Assembly: GCF_001806325.1 (NCBI RefSeq)
Contig: NZ_CP017580.1
Location: 124,001 to 188,000 of the forward strand
DNA length: 64,000 nucleotides
Reading direction: 5' to 3'
From: Curtobacterium sp. BH-2-1-1
GTDB lineage: Bacteria > Actinomycetota > Actinomycetes > Actinomycetales > Microbacteriaceae
The position numbers were made by a program, and so were the translations under genes. The notes beneath the pieces are model-generated. The model worked only from the letters and a program-made list of their open reading frames with translations, did no database searches and had not been told where the DNA came from. How positions within the stretch are numbered: the stretch's first letter is position 1; every line of letters starts with the position of its first letter. This document shows, one piece after another, positions 1-10,600 of this stretch.

Positions 1-727
1 GGGTACCCCGCCGTTCGTGCGGGTGTCGGACGGTGCATCCGTGGCGGGTGACCTCGACGGCGACGTCCCAGTGCCGGGGCAGGACGCTGAGGCCGGGTAC
101 GAGGACCACGGTCGTGCGGGTCGGCGGGCACGCCCGGTCCGGGTGGCCGCCGTTCGCTGCGTGGGCTGGGCCGTTCGGGCTCGCTGTGCGGGCTGGGCGG
201 TCGACCACGACGGCGGCCGTGCCGGAGGGCATCGCCGGGCAGTGATCGGCCCCCGCAGCCACCACCGCGCGCGCTTCGGCGCCGCACGCGGCTCGGACCT
301 CGTCGTCCGGACCAGCCGCGGCGCGGACCTGCGACACGACGGCCCGGAACACCGCCAGCGCGAGCACGCCGGACCCGATCACGACGATGTGGGGCCGCGA
401 CCGATCGTCGACGGCGAGCTCGCGGCCGTTCGACGCCGTGCCGAGGACGATGGGCCGCCGGTGCGTCCCCGTCCCGACGGCCCCGTCCACGGTGCCCGGC
501 TGTCCGAACGGTGTCGGAAACAGGACCGCCACGTCCGCCCCGCACTCGGCGCCGCGGGAGGGACGGACCCTGGTCGCGGGGACCACGAGGACGTCGAGCA
601 CCGCGCAACACCCCGCCGCTGCGAGGAGCACCGCGCGCGACGGCCACTCGACCGGCACGACGAGCCCCACCACGAGCAGCACCACCGCTGCGCCCACCAG
701 GGTGCAGCGGGCGGTGAAGGGGGTCAT
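1..727 (-). CDS. Partial membrane protein, possible degenerate FtsK/EccC-like module
   Basis: Reading frame open from ATG 727 to the window edge (242 codons, C-terminus missing). A GGAGG ribosome site lies 4 bases before the ATG, so the start is well supported. Residues about 9-28 and 33-52 are hydrophobic, giving two likely membrane helices. Around residues 93-125 the pattern LGTASNGRELAVDD...PHIVVIGSG resembles the nucleotide-binding entry of FtsK/EccC ATPases, but the Walker A lysine is absent. The gene follows the FHA protein by about 100 bp on the same strand and probably ends the operon. The FtsK link is a weak resemblance read by eye; a plain unknown membrane protein is equally possible. 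Confidence 0.55.
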   Translation of the reverse strand, partial: MTPFTARCTLVGAAVVLLVVGLVVPVEWPSRAVLLAAAGCCAVLDVLVVPATRVRPSRGAECGADVAVLFPTPFGQPGTVDGAVGTGTHRRPIVLGTASNGRELAVDDRSRPHIVVIGSGVLALAVFRAVVSQVRAAAGPDDEVRAACGAEARAVVAAGADHCPAMPSGTAAVVVDRPARTASPNGPAHAANGGHPDRACPPTRTTVVLVPGLSVLPRHWDVAVEVTRHGCTVRHPHERRGT

Positions 728-825
728 GCCTCCAGAGCACCACACGACCCCGGTGCCACCGACGCTCAGCCACCGAACTGTGGAGAGCGCGGACGATCAC
801 ACCGTTGTGGAGAACTCCCCCGCCC

Positions 826-2670
826 TCACTGGACGAGGAAGAACTGCTCCCCGATGTCCACCCGCGCGCCGCGCTCGACCCGGTAGCGGCGGCCCGGCTC
901 GCAGCGACGGATCGACCCATCGATGTGCCGGACGACGGTGCCGTTGCCCGAGAACCGGTCGGACACCCACAGGTCGTCGCCGTCGCGCCCCAGCTCGAGG
1001 TGTGTCTTCGACACGGACTTGCCCGGGTCGTGGACGGTCAGCAGGTCGTCGAACCGTTCCCCGGGCTGGGGGCGCGGGAGTCGTCCGACGAGGCCGGTGC
1101 CGTGCACGCCGAAGCGCTCCCCGGTGCTGAAGTGCAGCACGAAGGGTGCGTGGGTCGGGGTCGCGGAGACGATGCGGGTCTCGTCGACGTCGTCCTCGAG
1201 GTCGCCGTCGGCGCTCGTCGGAGCGTCGATCGTCGACGGTGCCGGCAGCGCGGCACCGGCCACCCCGGGCAGCGGCGGCAGCGGCGCGGCCATCGGTACT
1301 CCGATCGCGCCGCTGTCCTGTGCTGAGGGTGCCGACGACGGGACGGTCGCGGAACCGGGAGCGGGCGGGACGAAGGGTGTGTCGACGGCCGGTGACTCGG
1401 GCTCCGGGGCCGCGTGCAGACCGCGCGGTCGGGGCGGGGTGTCACCGGCGGGTGCACCGTCGCCGCCACCGTTCACCCACGAGGGGAGCACACCGGCGGA
1501 GCCCTCGGCGCCCTCGTCGCCGTCGTCGGCGACCGCAGGCTCCGGCAGCGCATCGCCGTCACGCACGACGTCCGGAGCAGCGTCGTCCGACACCTCGGCG
1601 ACGTCGTCGTCGGTGAGCTCGTCGTCCGGAACGTCAACCGCGTCGTCGGGAGTCTCGGCTGCGTCGTCCGCCGCCCAGTCGGGTCGGTCCATCGGGAGCG
1701 GCACGATGGGTCCGGTGAACGCCGCGGTCACGGCGGGCCGCACGGCGCCGCACTCGGCGCAGAAGATGTCGTCGGGCTCGAGACGGTGCCCGCACACGTG
1801 GCACGTCGTCGCCTGCGAGCCCGGAGTGACCAGCGGCGCCGGGCGCGGCGGGCGTCGGTCGACCAAGGGCTCGACGACCGCGGTGTCACCGGGCTGCGGC
1901 GGGGAGACGACCGCGTCCGGAGCACCGGCGGTGTCGGGGGTCACGTCCGCCGCGTCCGCAGCGGAGTCGTTCGCAGCCGTAGATCGTCCGACCCACCACG
2001 AGGGCCCGGACGGCGCCGGTGCAGCGGCCTGCTCTGCTGGTGGCGCCCAGCGCTGGGCGGCTGGGCGCTCGGCGATGCGGGTGACCTCGGGGTCCTCCCC
2101 CTCTGGCGAGGCGGAGGCCGAGACGGCGTTCGATTCCGCCGCGTCGGCGTCGGACGGGTACGCGTCCGGGTCGAGCGGCGGCTCGGGCGGCTGCGGGGTG
2201 AACGGCACCTCCGGCGCACGCGGAGCGATCGGCTCGTCGGGCTGGGACGGCTCCGACGGCTCCGCCGGACGGGCGGGCTCCGACGGGCCGACCCCACCCG
2301 GCTGCTGCCCGGACCAGTCGGTCAGCCCGGAACCGCTCCCGTGCACGTGGCTCGGTGCCGTCCGGGGCGTGAAGTCGTCGGGACGCTCGACCGGCACGGC
2401 CGCGGGCTGCTGCTCGCCACCACGGTCCGCACCCGTCAGCCAGGCACGGGTCGCGGGGTCGAGGGTCGATTCGGGCAGCCAGGCCTCGGCTGCCGGGTCC
2501 TGACGGCGTCCGTGCAGGTCCGGCTGCTGGAGCGGCGGCGGCGGTGCCTGCTCGACGGGGGGCGTCGCGACCGGGCGCCGACTCGCCGCAGCGGTCACGG
2601 CGCGTCCGCACTCACCGCAGAAGATGGCTCCGTCCGGGAGCGTCGATCCGCAGTGTTCGCATCTGATCAC
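826..2670 (-). CDS. Zinc-ribbon and FHA domain protein
   Basis: 614 residues from a GTG that overlaps the stop of the upstream gene (GTGA). Residues 1-25 form a zinc ribbon (CEHC...CGEC); a second one (CHVC...CAEC) lies near residues 290-312. Between them and up to about residue 500 the chain is Pro/Ala/Asp-rich and probably disordered. The C-terminal 105 residues are an FHA domain with the usual GR, SKTH and NGT landmarks, which bind phosphothreonine. Two short TRI motifs (near residues 195 and 494) could be kinase sites. It probably reads phosphorylation by the Ser/Thr kinase encoded in the same locus. The family assignment is firm; the partner is inferred. Confidence 0.88.
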   Translation of the reverse strand: MIRCEHCGSTLPDGAIFCGECGRAVTAAASRRPVATPPVEQAPPPPLQQPDLHGRRQDPAAEAWLPESTLDPATRAWLTGADRGGEQQPAAVPVERPDDFTPRTAPSHVHGSGSGLTDWSGQQPGGVGPSEPARPAEPSEPSQPDEPIAPRAPEVPFTPQPPEPPLDPDAYPSDADAAESNAVSASASPEGEDPEVTRIAERPAAQRWAPPAEQAAAPAPSGPSWWVGRSTAANDSAADAADVTPDTAGAPDAVVSPPQPGDTAVVEPLVDRRPPRPAPLVTPGSQATTCHVCGHRLEPDDIFCAECGAVRPAVTAAFTGPIVPLPMDRPDWAADDAAETPDDAVDVPDDELTDDDVAEVSDDAAPDVVRDGDALPEPAVADDGDEGAEGSAGVLPSWVNGGGDGAPAGDTPPRPRGLHAAPEPESPAVDTPFVPPAPGSATVPSSAPSAQDSGAIGVPMAAPLPPLPGVAGAALPAPSTIDAPTSADGDLEDDVDETRIVSATPTHAPFVLHFSTGERFGVHGTGLVGRLPRPQPGERFDDLLTVHDPGKSVSKTHLELGRDGDDLWVSDRFSGNGTVVRHIDGSIRRCEPGRRYRVERGARVDIGEQFFLVQ

Positions 2671-5165
2671 GTGTTCCGCCTGTCCTCACTCGGCCGTCCA
2701 CGACGCTCGCCGGCCTGCACGCCATCGTAGTCGCGCCCCCCAGCGGCTCCCTCGCCACCTGTGGAGCGTCGGCCTCGGACCGTCACCGCGGAGGCGACCG
2801 ATGCCCGCGCAGACCGGGTGGCGTCGACGACACGGAGCGAGCGCAGGGACACCGCCGCGCGGATCCGTTCCTTGCGGGTCCGACCGGCCCGCAGGCTCGT
2901 GATCGCGTCGTCCGTCGCCGACCACATCCGGTCGGCAGCGGTGCCGTCGGCCTCGCTCGGCCCGAAGACGGACCGGTCGGCCAACGCCGCGAGTCCGGTG
3001 CCGCCCTCCCCCGGAGCTCCCACGACGGCCTCGCGGCGGGTCGCTGCCCGCGCGACCTCGTGACCCCGGTCGACCAGGGCGTCGCGGTACTCGTCCCATG
3101 CCCCGACGATCCGGGCACGTGGCGTCGGGGCTCGGCGCCGGCGACGACGACGGATCCGCTTGAGCAGCACGATGACGCCGAACGGCAGCAGCACGAGCGC
3201 GGCGAGCCCCAGCACCCCGAGGGCCCACGGCAGCACGGCGAGCAGGATCTGCAACCAGAGCGGCTGCACCGGAGGCGTGTTGCGGTCGCTCTGCGGCGGC
3301 GCCTGCTGCGACTGGTCCTGCTGCTCGGCCGGGGGCGGCGGCACGACCGTCTCCGGGCGCGTGACCGGCTGCGGCGTCTGCTGCTGCTCGTCCGGGATCT
3401 CACGGACGGCGGGGTTCGGGTCGATCATGACCCACCCCCACTGCGCCGTGTCGACCTCGACCCGCGCGGTGACGTCGGACCCGCGGAACGTCGTCGTCCC
3501 GCCCGAGGTCGCGCTCCGGCCCGCTCCGCCGCCCGCGTCGCCGCCGGCGGTGAACCCCATGACCACGCGCGCCGGGAAGCCGAGCTGGTCCGCCATCAGC
3601 GCCGCCGCGGCAGCGTACTGCTCCTGGTCGCCGATCATCAGCGGCGACGTCAGGAGCTCCTGGATGCGATCGGCACCGTGCCCGGAACGACTCGCTCGGT
3701 CGTCGCCGACGCCGTGGCTGACGTACCCGTTGCGCTTGAGCGCCTGCACCATCGCCACGAGCTTCGCACCGTCGGTGTCGGCATCGCCGGAGTAGGCGTC
3801 CACGGTGTCCCGCACCGCGTCGGGGACCGACCGCGGCGTCGGCACCGAGGCGCTCCCCGGGCGTGCGGACGCGAGCTGCTCGTCCGTCGGTTGGTCCGGC
3901 ACGACGGCGGTCAGGTCGTACCGGGTGCCGTCACCGACGCCACCGACGACCGCTCCGGTCGCGGTGGAGCCGTTGTAGAAGAACGCGCCGCGCTCCTTCT
4001 CGGCGCCGGACCCGGTGAACTCGACCCGTTCGAGGTCGCCCACCGTCGGCAGCCACACCCCGCTGTACCCGTCGACCCGGACACCGACGCGCACGGTCGT
4101 CCCCTCGACGCCCCGGACGTCGACCGAGGTCGGGACGCGCTCGAAGGTCCCGGACGCCGTCGATCCGTCCGACCCACCGACGCGGTAGACGACCCCGTCG
4201 TAGGTGTCGAGCGTGGCGATCCGGACGAACCCGTTCTCCGGCAGCCCCGTGACCGTGAGCTGCGGCGTGTTCGACGCGGTGTCCTCCTCGTAGGCGCGGA
4301 AACCGCTGAGCGGACTGACGTAGTCCCGCGGGTCGAAAGGCTTCACCACGTCGGTCCGGGCGACGGTCCGGCCGACGGACGGCGGAGCGACGAGCCCCAG
4401 TCCGGTCGCGACGACCGCCGCGGCGACGATGGTCCCCGTCCCGACGAGCGCCGGCCGGATCACCGAACGCGCCACCGGCACCCGGGACCCGATGGTCGTC
4501 GCGACGGCGACGGCACGCCGTGCGTGCCGCACCGTCAGCGCCCACACCAGCGCGATCCCGGTGAGCGCGACGGCCGTCACGATCGACGTGTCGAGCCGAC
4601 CGGGTCCGACGACCACACCGGCTGCGAAGACCACCAGCGCCGGGATGCTGGCGAGTTCCTGCCTGGAGGCGCGGGTCGCCACGCTCACGCCGGTCACCGT
4701 GGCGACGAGCAACGTCGCGAAGTACGGCACGAGCAACGACTCGTAGGAGCCGACCGGCAGGCTGATGGTCACCAGCTGCTTCCAGCCGAGGGCGACGCCG
4801 GCGAACAGGTCGACGAGTCCCTGGCCGGTCGGCAGGATCCCGTTCGCCTCGCCCGGCACCGCTGCTGGCACTCCGGTGAGCGCGAACGCTGCGACCGTGG
4901 CGACGGCGACGACCGCGGTGGGCAGCCGGAACACCGTGCCCAGGAGCGCGACGAGCGTGCCGAACACCACCGCGGTGACGGCGGCGACGATCATCGCGTC
5001 GTCGCGGTAGACGGGCCACCAGGCGACGCTCGCGACGGCGAGGACGAGCCACACCGCGAGCGTGCCACCCACCAGCCGGAAGGGCGAGAGGCGGCGAGCG
5101 ACACGGCGGGCATCGCGCCGGACCGTCTTCCGTGCCCGGGTGTCCGGGCCCGCTGCGACGCTCAT
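2667..5165 (-). CDS. Transglutaminase-like membrane protein (TgpA type), catalytic residues missing
   Basis: 832 residues. The N-terminal 230 residues hold several membrane helices, an extracytoplasmic region follows with a transglutaminase-like core near residues 480-590, then a Pro/Gln-rich linker, one more helix (about 640-665) and a basic cytoplasmic tail. In the core, the fold signature (QYAAAAALMADQLGFPARVV) is clear, but the position of the catalytic Cys is Gln514 and the usual HAWVEV reads TARVEV (Thr566 for His); Asp582 remains. Overlaps both neighbours by 4 bases. The MoxR-DUF58-TgpA trio is a common bacterial gene set; a binding or scaffolding role is more likely here than catalysis. 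Confidence 0.88.
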   Translation of the reverse strand: MSVAAGPDTRARKTVRRDARRVARRLSPFRLVGGTLAVWLVLAVASVAWWPVYRDDAMIVAAVTAVVFGTLVALLGTVFRLPTAVVAVATVAAFALTGVPAAVPGEANGILPTGQGLVDLFAGVALGWKQLVTISLPVGSYESLLVPYFATLLVATVTGVSVATRASRQELASIPALVVFAAGVVVGPGRLDTSIVTAVALTGIALVWALTVRHARRAVAVATTIGSRVPVARSVIRPALVGTGTIVAAAVVATGLGLVAPPSVGRTVARTDVVKPFDPRDYVSPLSGFRAYEEDTASNTPQLTVTGLPENGFVRIATLDTYDGVVYRVGGSDGSTASGTFERVPTSVDVRGVEGTTVRVGVRVDGYSGVWLPTVGDLERVEFTGSGAEKERGAFFYNGSTATGAVVGGVGDGTRYDLTAVVPDQPTDEQLASARPGSASVPTPRSVPDAVRDTVDAYSGDADTDGAKLVAMVQALKRNGYVSHGVGDDRASRSGHGADRIQELLTSPLMIGDQEQYAAAAALMADQLGFPARVVMGFTAGGDAGGGAGRSATSGGTTTFRGSDVTARVEVDTAQWGWVMIDPNPAVREIPDEQQQTPQPVTRPETVVPPPPAEQQDQSQQAPPQSDRNTPPVQPLWLQILLAVLPWALGVLGLAALVLLPFGVIVLLKRIRRRRRRRAPTPRARIVGAWDEYRDALVDRGHEVARAATRREAVVGAPGEGGTGLAALADRSVFGPSEADGTAADRMWSATDDAITSLRAGRTRKERIRAAVSLRSLRVVDATRSARASVASAVTVRGRRSTGGEGAAGGRDYDGVQAGERRGRPSEDRRNT

Positions 5166-6577
5166 GCGGCCGACGCCGATCGGTGCAGCGCGTGGCGGAG
5201 GTCGTCGAGGTAGCCGATCGTCATCACCGTCAGGCCCGCCACACGCAGGAACCGGGGCTGGGCCTCGGGTTCGCAGATCACGGCGACGACCTCGACGCCG
5301 ACCGGGAACCGCGTCGCGGCCAGTCGCAGCGCCGGCAGCTCGACCGTCGAGCCCACCACCAGGAAGGCCACGGAGATGCCCGCGGTGTCGGTGCCGACGA
5401 TGCGCGCGACCTCGGCGATCGGCAGGCAGGCGTCGGCGAGTCCGACGGACGCGAAGTCGTCGAGCAGGCGGGTGGGCGTCACGGTGGGCAGCGGGTGCAC
5501 GGCGTACACGGGGCGCTTGGCGAACTCCGGCGTCCGCTCCGACACCACCACGGTGACCTCGCGGCCGTCGCGGATCGCGCGTGCGCCGAGCGACGCTGCC
5601 GCGCTCACCGCGAGCTCGAACTCCTCGTCGTCGGCGAACTCGGCACGTGAGAGGCCGAGGGCCACAACGAGGTGCGACCGGCGGGTGTCCTCGAACTGGC
5701 GCACCATCAGCGCACCGGACTTCGCCGTGGACTTCCAGTGGATCGTGCGGGGGTCGTCACCGGGCATGTACTCCCGGATGGCGTGGAAGGCGATGTCGGA
5801 CGGCGACAGGTCGGTCGTCGCCTGCCCCTCGAGGTCCCGCACCAGGCCGGTGCTCGTCGACGGGATCGCGATCGTCCGCGGGTGCACGATGACCTGCTCC
5901 CGGGCCGTCCAGACGATCTCGCGCCGGACCAGGCCGACCGGGTCCGCTCGCACACCGGTCACCGGACCGACGTCGAGCACGCCGCGCCGGACCGTCGGCA
6001 CCGGGACCTCGCGCTCGAACGTGCCGCGCGGGCCGATCGACGGGATCGCCACGTCCACCAGCCCGGACCCGACCGGCACCTCGACCGTCGTCGGGACCGA
6101 GGGGAACCGCACCGGGTTCTCCGCCGTGACCACCACGCCGGCGGCATCGCCCACCGCCACCCGGTGCTGCGGCAGGCGCATCCGGATCACGAGCCGCGAA
6201 CGACCGATGAGCGCGACCGCAGCGACGACGACGAGGAGCGCCCCCGCGAAGCCCACGACGACGACCTCGCGCAGGCCGAACCGGTAGCCGAGCACGAACG
6301 CGACCAGCGTGAGCGCCGCGACGGTCCACCCGAGGCCGGTGACCACGGACGAGACCTCTGCCCACCCACGCTTGACGAGCCTCCAGGCCGTCGACCAGGC
6401 CCTGGCGAGACCGACGACCGCGTCCGCTGCCACGCCGTCACGGTCGCCCACCAGGCGCGTCCGGACGTTCGTGAGGCCGGCGACCGTCCCGGTGCGCTCG
6501 TAGGCCGTCGAGCCGCGACGCGACCGCGTCGAGGACGGACGGCGCGAGCGCGTCGAGACGGGCCGGCGGTCGGTCAC
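5162..6577 (-). CDS. DUF58 domain protein
   Basis: 471 residues from a GTG overlapping the MoxR stop (GTGA). An Arg-rich N-terminus is followed by two hydrophobic segments (about residues 85-130), then a beta-rich region and the DUF58 core with its hallmark DDPRTIHWKSTAKSGALMVR near residues 270-290, and a vWA-like C-terminal part. DUF58 proteins sit next to MoxR ATPases and transglutaminase-like proteins in many genomes and are thought to be MoxR partners. The exact molecular role is unknown for the family. Confidence 0.9.
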   Translation of the reverse strand: MTDRRPVSTRSRRPSSTRSRRGSTAYERTGTVAGLTNVRTRLVGDRDGVAADAVVGLARAWSTAWRLVKRGWAEVSSVVTGLGWTVAALTLVAFVLGYRFGLREVVVVGFAGALLVVVAAVALIGRSRLVIRMRLPQHRVAVGDAAGVVVTAENPVRFPSVPTTVEVPVGSGLVDVAIPSIGPRGTFEREVPVPTVRRGVLDVGPVTGVRADPVGLVRREIVWTAREQVIVHPRTIAIPSTSTGLVRDLEGQATTDLSPSDIAFHAIREYMPGDDPRTIHWKSTAKSGALMVRQFEDTRRSHLVVALGLSRAEFADDEEFELAVSAAASLGARAIRDGREVTVVVSERTPEFAKRPVYAVHPLPTVTPTRLLDDFASVGLADACLPIAEVARIVGTDTAGISVAFLVVGSTVELPALRLAATRFPVGVEVVAVICEPEAQPRFLRVAGLTVMTIGYLDDLRHALHRSASAA

Positions 6578-7545
6578 GACCCGGCCCGGTCCGCCGGCGG
6601 CGGGGTCTCGACCAGCAACTGTGCGATGACGCTCGTGGCGCTGACGCCGTCGAACTCGGCCTCGGCGTCGAGGACCAGGCGGTGCGCGAGGATCGGCACC
6701 GCGAGTGCCTTCACGTCGTCCGGCGTGACGTAGTGGCGACCGGCCAACGCCGCGAAGACGCGGGAGGCGCGCATGAGGCCCATCGCACCGCGGACGCTGA
6801 CGCCGAGCCGGACCTCGCTCGCTGAGCGGGTCGCGTCGACCAGTCGGGCCACGTAATCGGCGATCACCGGGTCGACGTGGACCGAGCGCGCCAGCGTCGC
6901 CATCTCGGTGATCGTCGCCGCGGGCACGACACTCGCGAGCGGCACCGAACTCGACGGCGCCGACGACGTCTCGAGGATCTTCACCGTCGCGGCGTGGTCC
7001 GGGTACCCGATCGACGCCTTCATGAGGAAGCGGTCGAGCTGGGCTTCCGGCAGGCGGTACGTGCCGGCCTGCTCGACGGGGTTCTGGGTCGCGATCACCA
7101 TGAACGGCGCCGCGAGTCGGTGGTTCACGCCGTCGACCGTGACGGCGGACTCCTCCATCGCCTCGAGCAGGGCCGACTGGGTCTTCGGGCTCGCACGGTT
7201 GATCTCGTCAGCCAACACGATGTTCGAGAAGATCGGGCCCCGGTGGAAGTCGAACTCCTGGGTCTTCTGGTCGTAGACGCTGATACCCGTGATGTCGCCC
7301 GGCAGCAGGTCCGGCGTGAACTGGATGCGGTTCGTCGAGCCCTGCACGCTCTGTGCCATCGCCCGCGCCAGGCTCGTCTTGCCCGTGCCGGGGACGTCCT
7401 CGAGCAGCAGGTGACCCTCGCTGAGCATCGCCGTGACCGCGAGGCGGATCACGAACGTCTTCCCGAGGAGCACCTGCTCGACGTTGGTCACGATGCGGCC
7501 TGCGACGTCGGCGAACCAGGTGGCCTGCTCCGGGGTCATGCTCAT
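6574..7545 (-). CDS. MoxR family AAA+ ATPase
   Basis: 323 residues, the usual length. Walker A is GTGKT at residues 53-57, Walker B is LADEINRASPKTQSALLEAMEE, and the sensor 1 region reads ATQNPVEQAGTY, all standard for MoxR. MoxR ATPases act as chaperone-like activators of vWA-domain partners; the downstream DUF58 gene, which overlaps by 4 bases, is the obvious candidate partner. A GAGG-type ribosome site precedes the ATG; a second ATG two codons later is an alternative start. Confidence 0.94.
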   Translation of the reverse strand: MSMTPEQATWFADVAGRIVTNVEQVLLGKTFVIRLAVTAMLSEGHLLLEDVPGTGKTSLARAMAQSVQGSTNRIQFTPDLLPGDITGISVYDQKTQEFDFHRGPIFSNIVLADEINRASPKTQSALLEAMEESAVTVDGVNHRLAAPFMVIATQNPVEQAGTYRLPEAQLDRFLMKASIGYPDHAATVKILETSSAPSSSVPLASVVPAATITEMATLARSVHVDPVIADYVARLVDATRSASEVRLGVSVRGAMGLMRASRVFAALAGRHYVTPDDVKALAVPILAHRLVLDAEAEFDGVSATSVIAQLLVETPPPADRAGS

Positions 7546-7643
7546 GCGGTGTCGTTCCTCGTTCTCGGGGATGGTCGGTTGCCGTCGGGGGAAGTGATCG
7601 GGCGAGCGCTACTGGGCAGCGTAGGGCGTGTCCCGTGAGTTGC

Positions 7644-10600
7644 TCAGTTGCCCGCCGCGTTTCCGGAGTCAGCGGGCGCCGGAGCGACGGCCGCCAACGG
7701 TGAGTAGTCGCCGTTCGTCGTCAGCGCCCCGTTGTCGTTGAAGGTCACCTCTGCGCGTACTCGGACCGACTTCGCGGTGAAGAGCAGGTCGTCCGGCGGC
7801 TGTGGAGCGGCAGCACCCGCGTCCCACGAGTCCGTCCGCGGGAAGCCGCTACCGTCGTCGGTCGAGTACCAGTAGGCGGTGTACCGCACGGACACCGCCG
7901 AGGACGTCGGCCCGCTCACCGTGATCGACTTGGTCAGCTGCGCGCTCGTCACCGAGGACGTCGCGTCGAGCGCGGCGATGTTCGCGGTGTACGAGGAGCC
8001 GTCGTCCGTCGTGCAGAAGTTCGAGCCGGGGCTCCCGCACGCGCGCAGTGTCATCGCGACGGCGACGTTCCGGGCACCGTCACCGGGCACCCCGCTCCAC
8101 CGTTGCCCGGGCTGCAGCGTGATCGGAGCGCCGCCCACCTCCAGCTGGTAATGGTCGACCGGGGTCGTCGGAGCGGCGACGACCACGTCCGGGGTCGAGG
8201 AGCTGTCCGACGTGAGGAAGACCGCAGGAGTGGAGGTACCCGAAGGGCGTTCGTAGGTCTGGGTGGTCGTCGTCTGCGCGTTGCAGAAGTAGCCGTTCCA
8301 GACGGTCACCGAGTAGGTCGCCGTCCCGCCGCCGACGCCGGAGTCACTGGCGGGACTCGTCTGGCCGAGCGAGCCTCGGGCGGTGCAGTCGCTCTGCGCG
8401 CCACGGAACGCGTTGTAGGAGCCGCTCGTCCCGCCGGCGAGGTCGGCGGCGCTCCACGTGATGGTGACCGACGACTTGCCGTCCCGGTCCGGGTTCTTCC
8501 CCGCCACGGCGGAGACGTTGGTCGGTTTGCCCGGCACGCCCACGGCGGAGCCGGTGGCCGAAGCGGAGTTCCACTGCACCACGGTCCCGTTGCGGTCGGC
8601 GCCGTTCCGGGCGGACACCGTCACCGTGTACTGGGCCCCGCTCTGCGCACCGGTGAAGGACGTGTTCGTGGCCGTGCCCGTGCTGCGGGTCGTCGACAGG
8701 TCCGGCCCCTCGATCGAGACGACGTAGTTGTCCACGGCGCTGCCGTTGTTCGGCGCCGCGACCGCGTTCCAGGTCACGTCGAGCTGGTTCGGCGTGCTCT
8801 TGCTCGGGGTGACGCTGATGCCGGTGGGCGGCGCCGGGACGAAGTCGGCGCTGATCGGCGCGGAGTTCGCGGAGGCAGCCGAGTCGCCGACGGCGTTCGT
8901 GGCCACGACGGAAAACTGGTACGAGCCCTTCGGGTCGAGCCCCTTGATCGTGCAGACCGTCGCCGTACCGCAGTCCTTCGACACCCCGTTCGTGCCCTGC
9001 AGGCGGTACCCGGTGATGGGCGAGTTGTTCGCCTGCGGCGTCGACCACGTCAGGGTCGCCTGCCCGCCTTCGTACGATCCGGTGCGGGTGGGAGCACCGG
9101 GTGCGTCCGGGACGTCCTGCACCGAGATCGTCACGTCGCCCCACACGTACCGGTCCGGATCGTCGGTGGCGTCGGCGACCTGGTACTGCAGGTGCGTGTC
9201 GACGGGCTTCGCACTGTCGGAGACACTGACCTGCAGCCGCGACTTGTCGGCGCTCGGCGTGACGGTCACGCCGCCGGGAAGCCCGCCGCCGAGGCCGCGG
9301 ATGTTCACGACGCGCAACCGCTGGCCAGGGAACGGGTTCGTGGGCTGGTCGTTGGCGAGGACGTCGATCGTGGTCGTCTGGCCACGCTTCGTGACCGACT
9401 TGTCCGCCCCGGGCTGCACGAGCGGCCGCGTCGAGGCGACGACGTCGACGCTCACGACCCCGGACCGGCCGGCGTTGGCGTCGTCGGCGACCCCGATCCC
9501 GATCGAGGCGCTCGTGTTCTTCTTCGCGGTGTCGGCGACCTTGATCGTCAGGTTCTGCCCGCTGATCGTGGCGGTGGTGCCGTCGCTCGGCTTGCTGACG
9601 ACGGAGTACTTGAGCTCGGGGAGGTCCTGCGGGTACGGGTAGTCGGTCAGCTTGCTGAGGTCGATTGTGCGCGACTCCCCCGGCTGCATGTCGACGGCGG
9701 AGCCGGTGAACGCCGGCGGCTGGTTGGACCGGGGCGTGACCTTGACCGGCAGCACGAGCGTCGCGACGCGTCCCTTGCCGCCGTTGGCGTTCGAGCCGTC
9801 GGTGACCTCGAACGAGATGGAGGCGTTGCCGTAGTAGAGCTTCGACGAGGTGAACTGCAGCGTCGAGGAGTCGACGACGAGACTCTGCCCGTTCGCGTGC
9901 GTCGCCTTCACCGTGCCCCGGTCGGTGATCTTGGCGGTCTGCCCGTTCGCCGTGACGACGTACTTCGACAGCGGGATCCGGACCGTCGCCTCGCTCTTCA
10001 CCGTGATGGCACCGGCGGTCCGGTTGACCTGCGGCAGGGCGTCGTCGAAGCCGGGCACGTGGATGAACCCGTAGGAGACGATGTCCGGGTGGTCGACGCG
10101 GGCGACCGAGAACGGGATCACCTGCGAGTCGTCGGAGAGCCGGACGACGATGCGCCCGTCGTCGGTGGTGCGGGCGTTGTCGCCGTAGCCGTCGACGACA
10201 CCGACCTTCAGGTCGGCCGTGGTCCCCTCGGCGAAGAAGACGTTCTCGAGGACGTCGACCGTGACGCTCTGCCGGTGCAGGATGTCCTGCAGGTCGAGCG
10301 TGGTGTCGTCGACCTCGGGCCGCAGCGGCTGGGCGTCGGGGTCGACCGTGACGGTGAGGAAGGCCGTGCTCGCCCCGCCGTTCTCGTTCGTCACCGTGTA
10401 CAGCACCGCGTAGTCGCCGTTCTTCGCGGTCTTCGGGGGTGTGACCCGGATCTGCTGCTTCTGCAGGATCTTGGCGGAGACCGACTCGGCGGTGGGCTCG
10501 GCCTTCGTGACGGTGAGCTGGCCACCCTCGGGATCGGAGTCGTTCTGCAGGACGCGGACGGTCACCGAGCCGCCGGGCCGGATGGTCACGTGGTCGGCTT

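Noticed and set aside
17..886. Long plus-strand frames over the first kilobase
   Set aside because: Arg/His-rich products typical of shadow frames in GC-rich DNA; the minus-strand frame has a ribosome site and plausible protein sequence.
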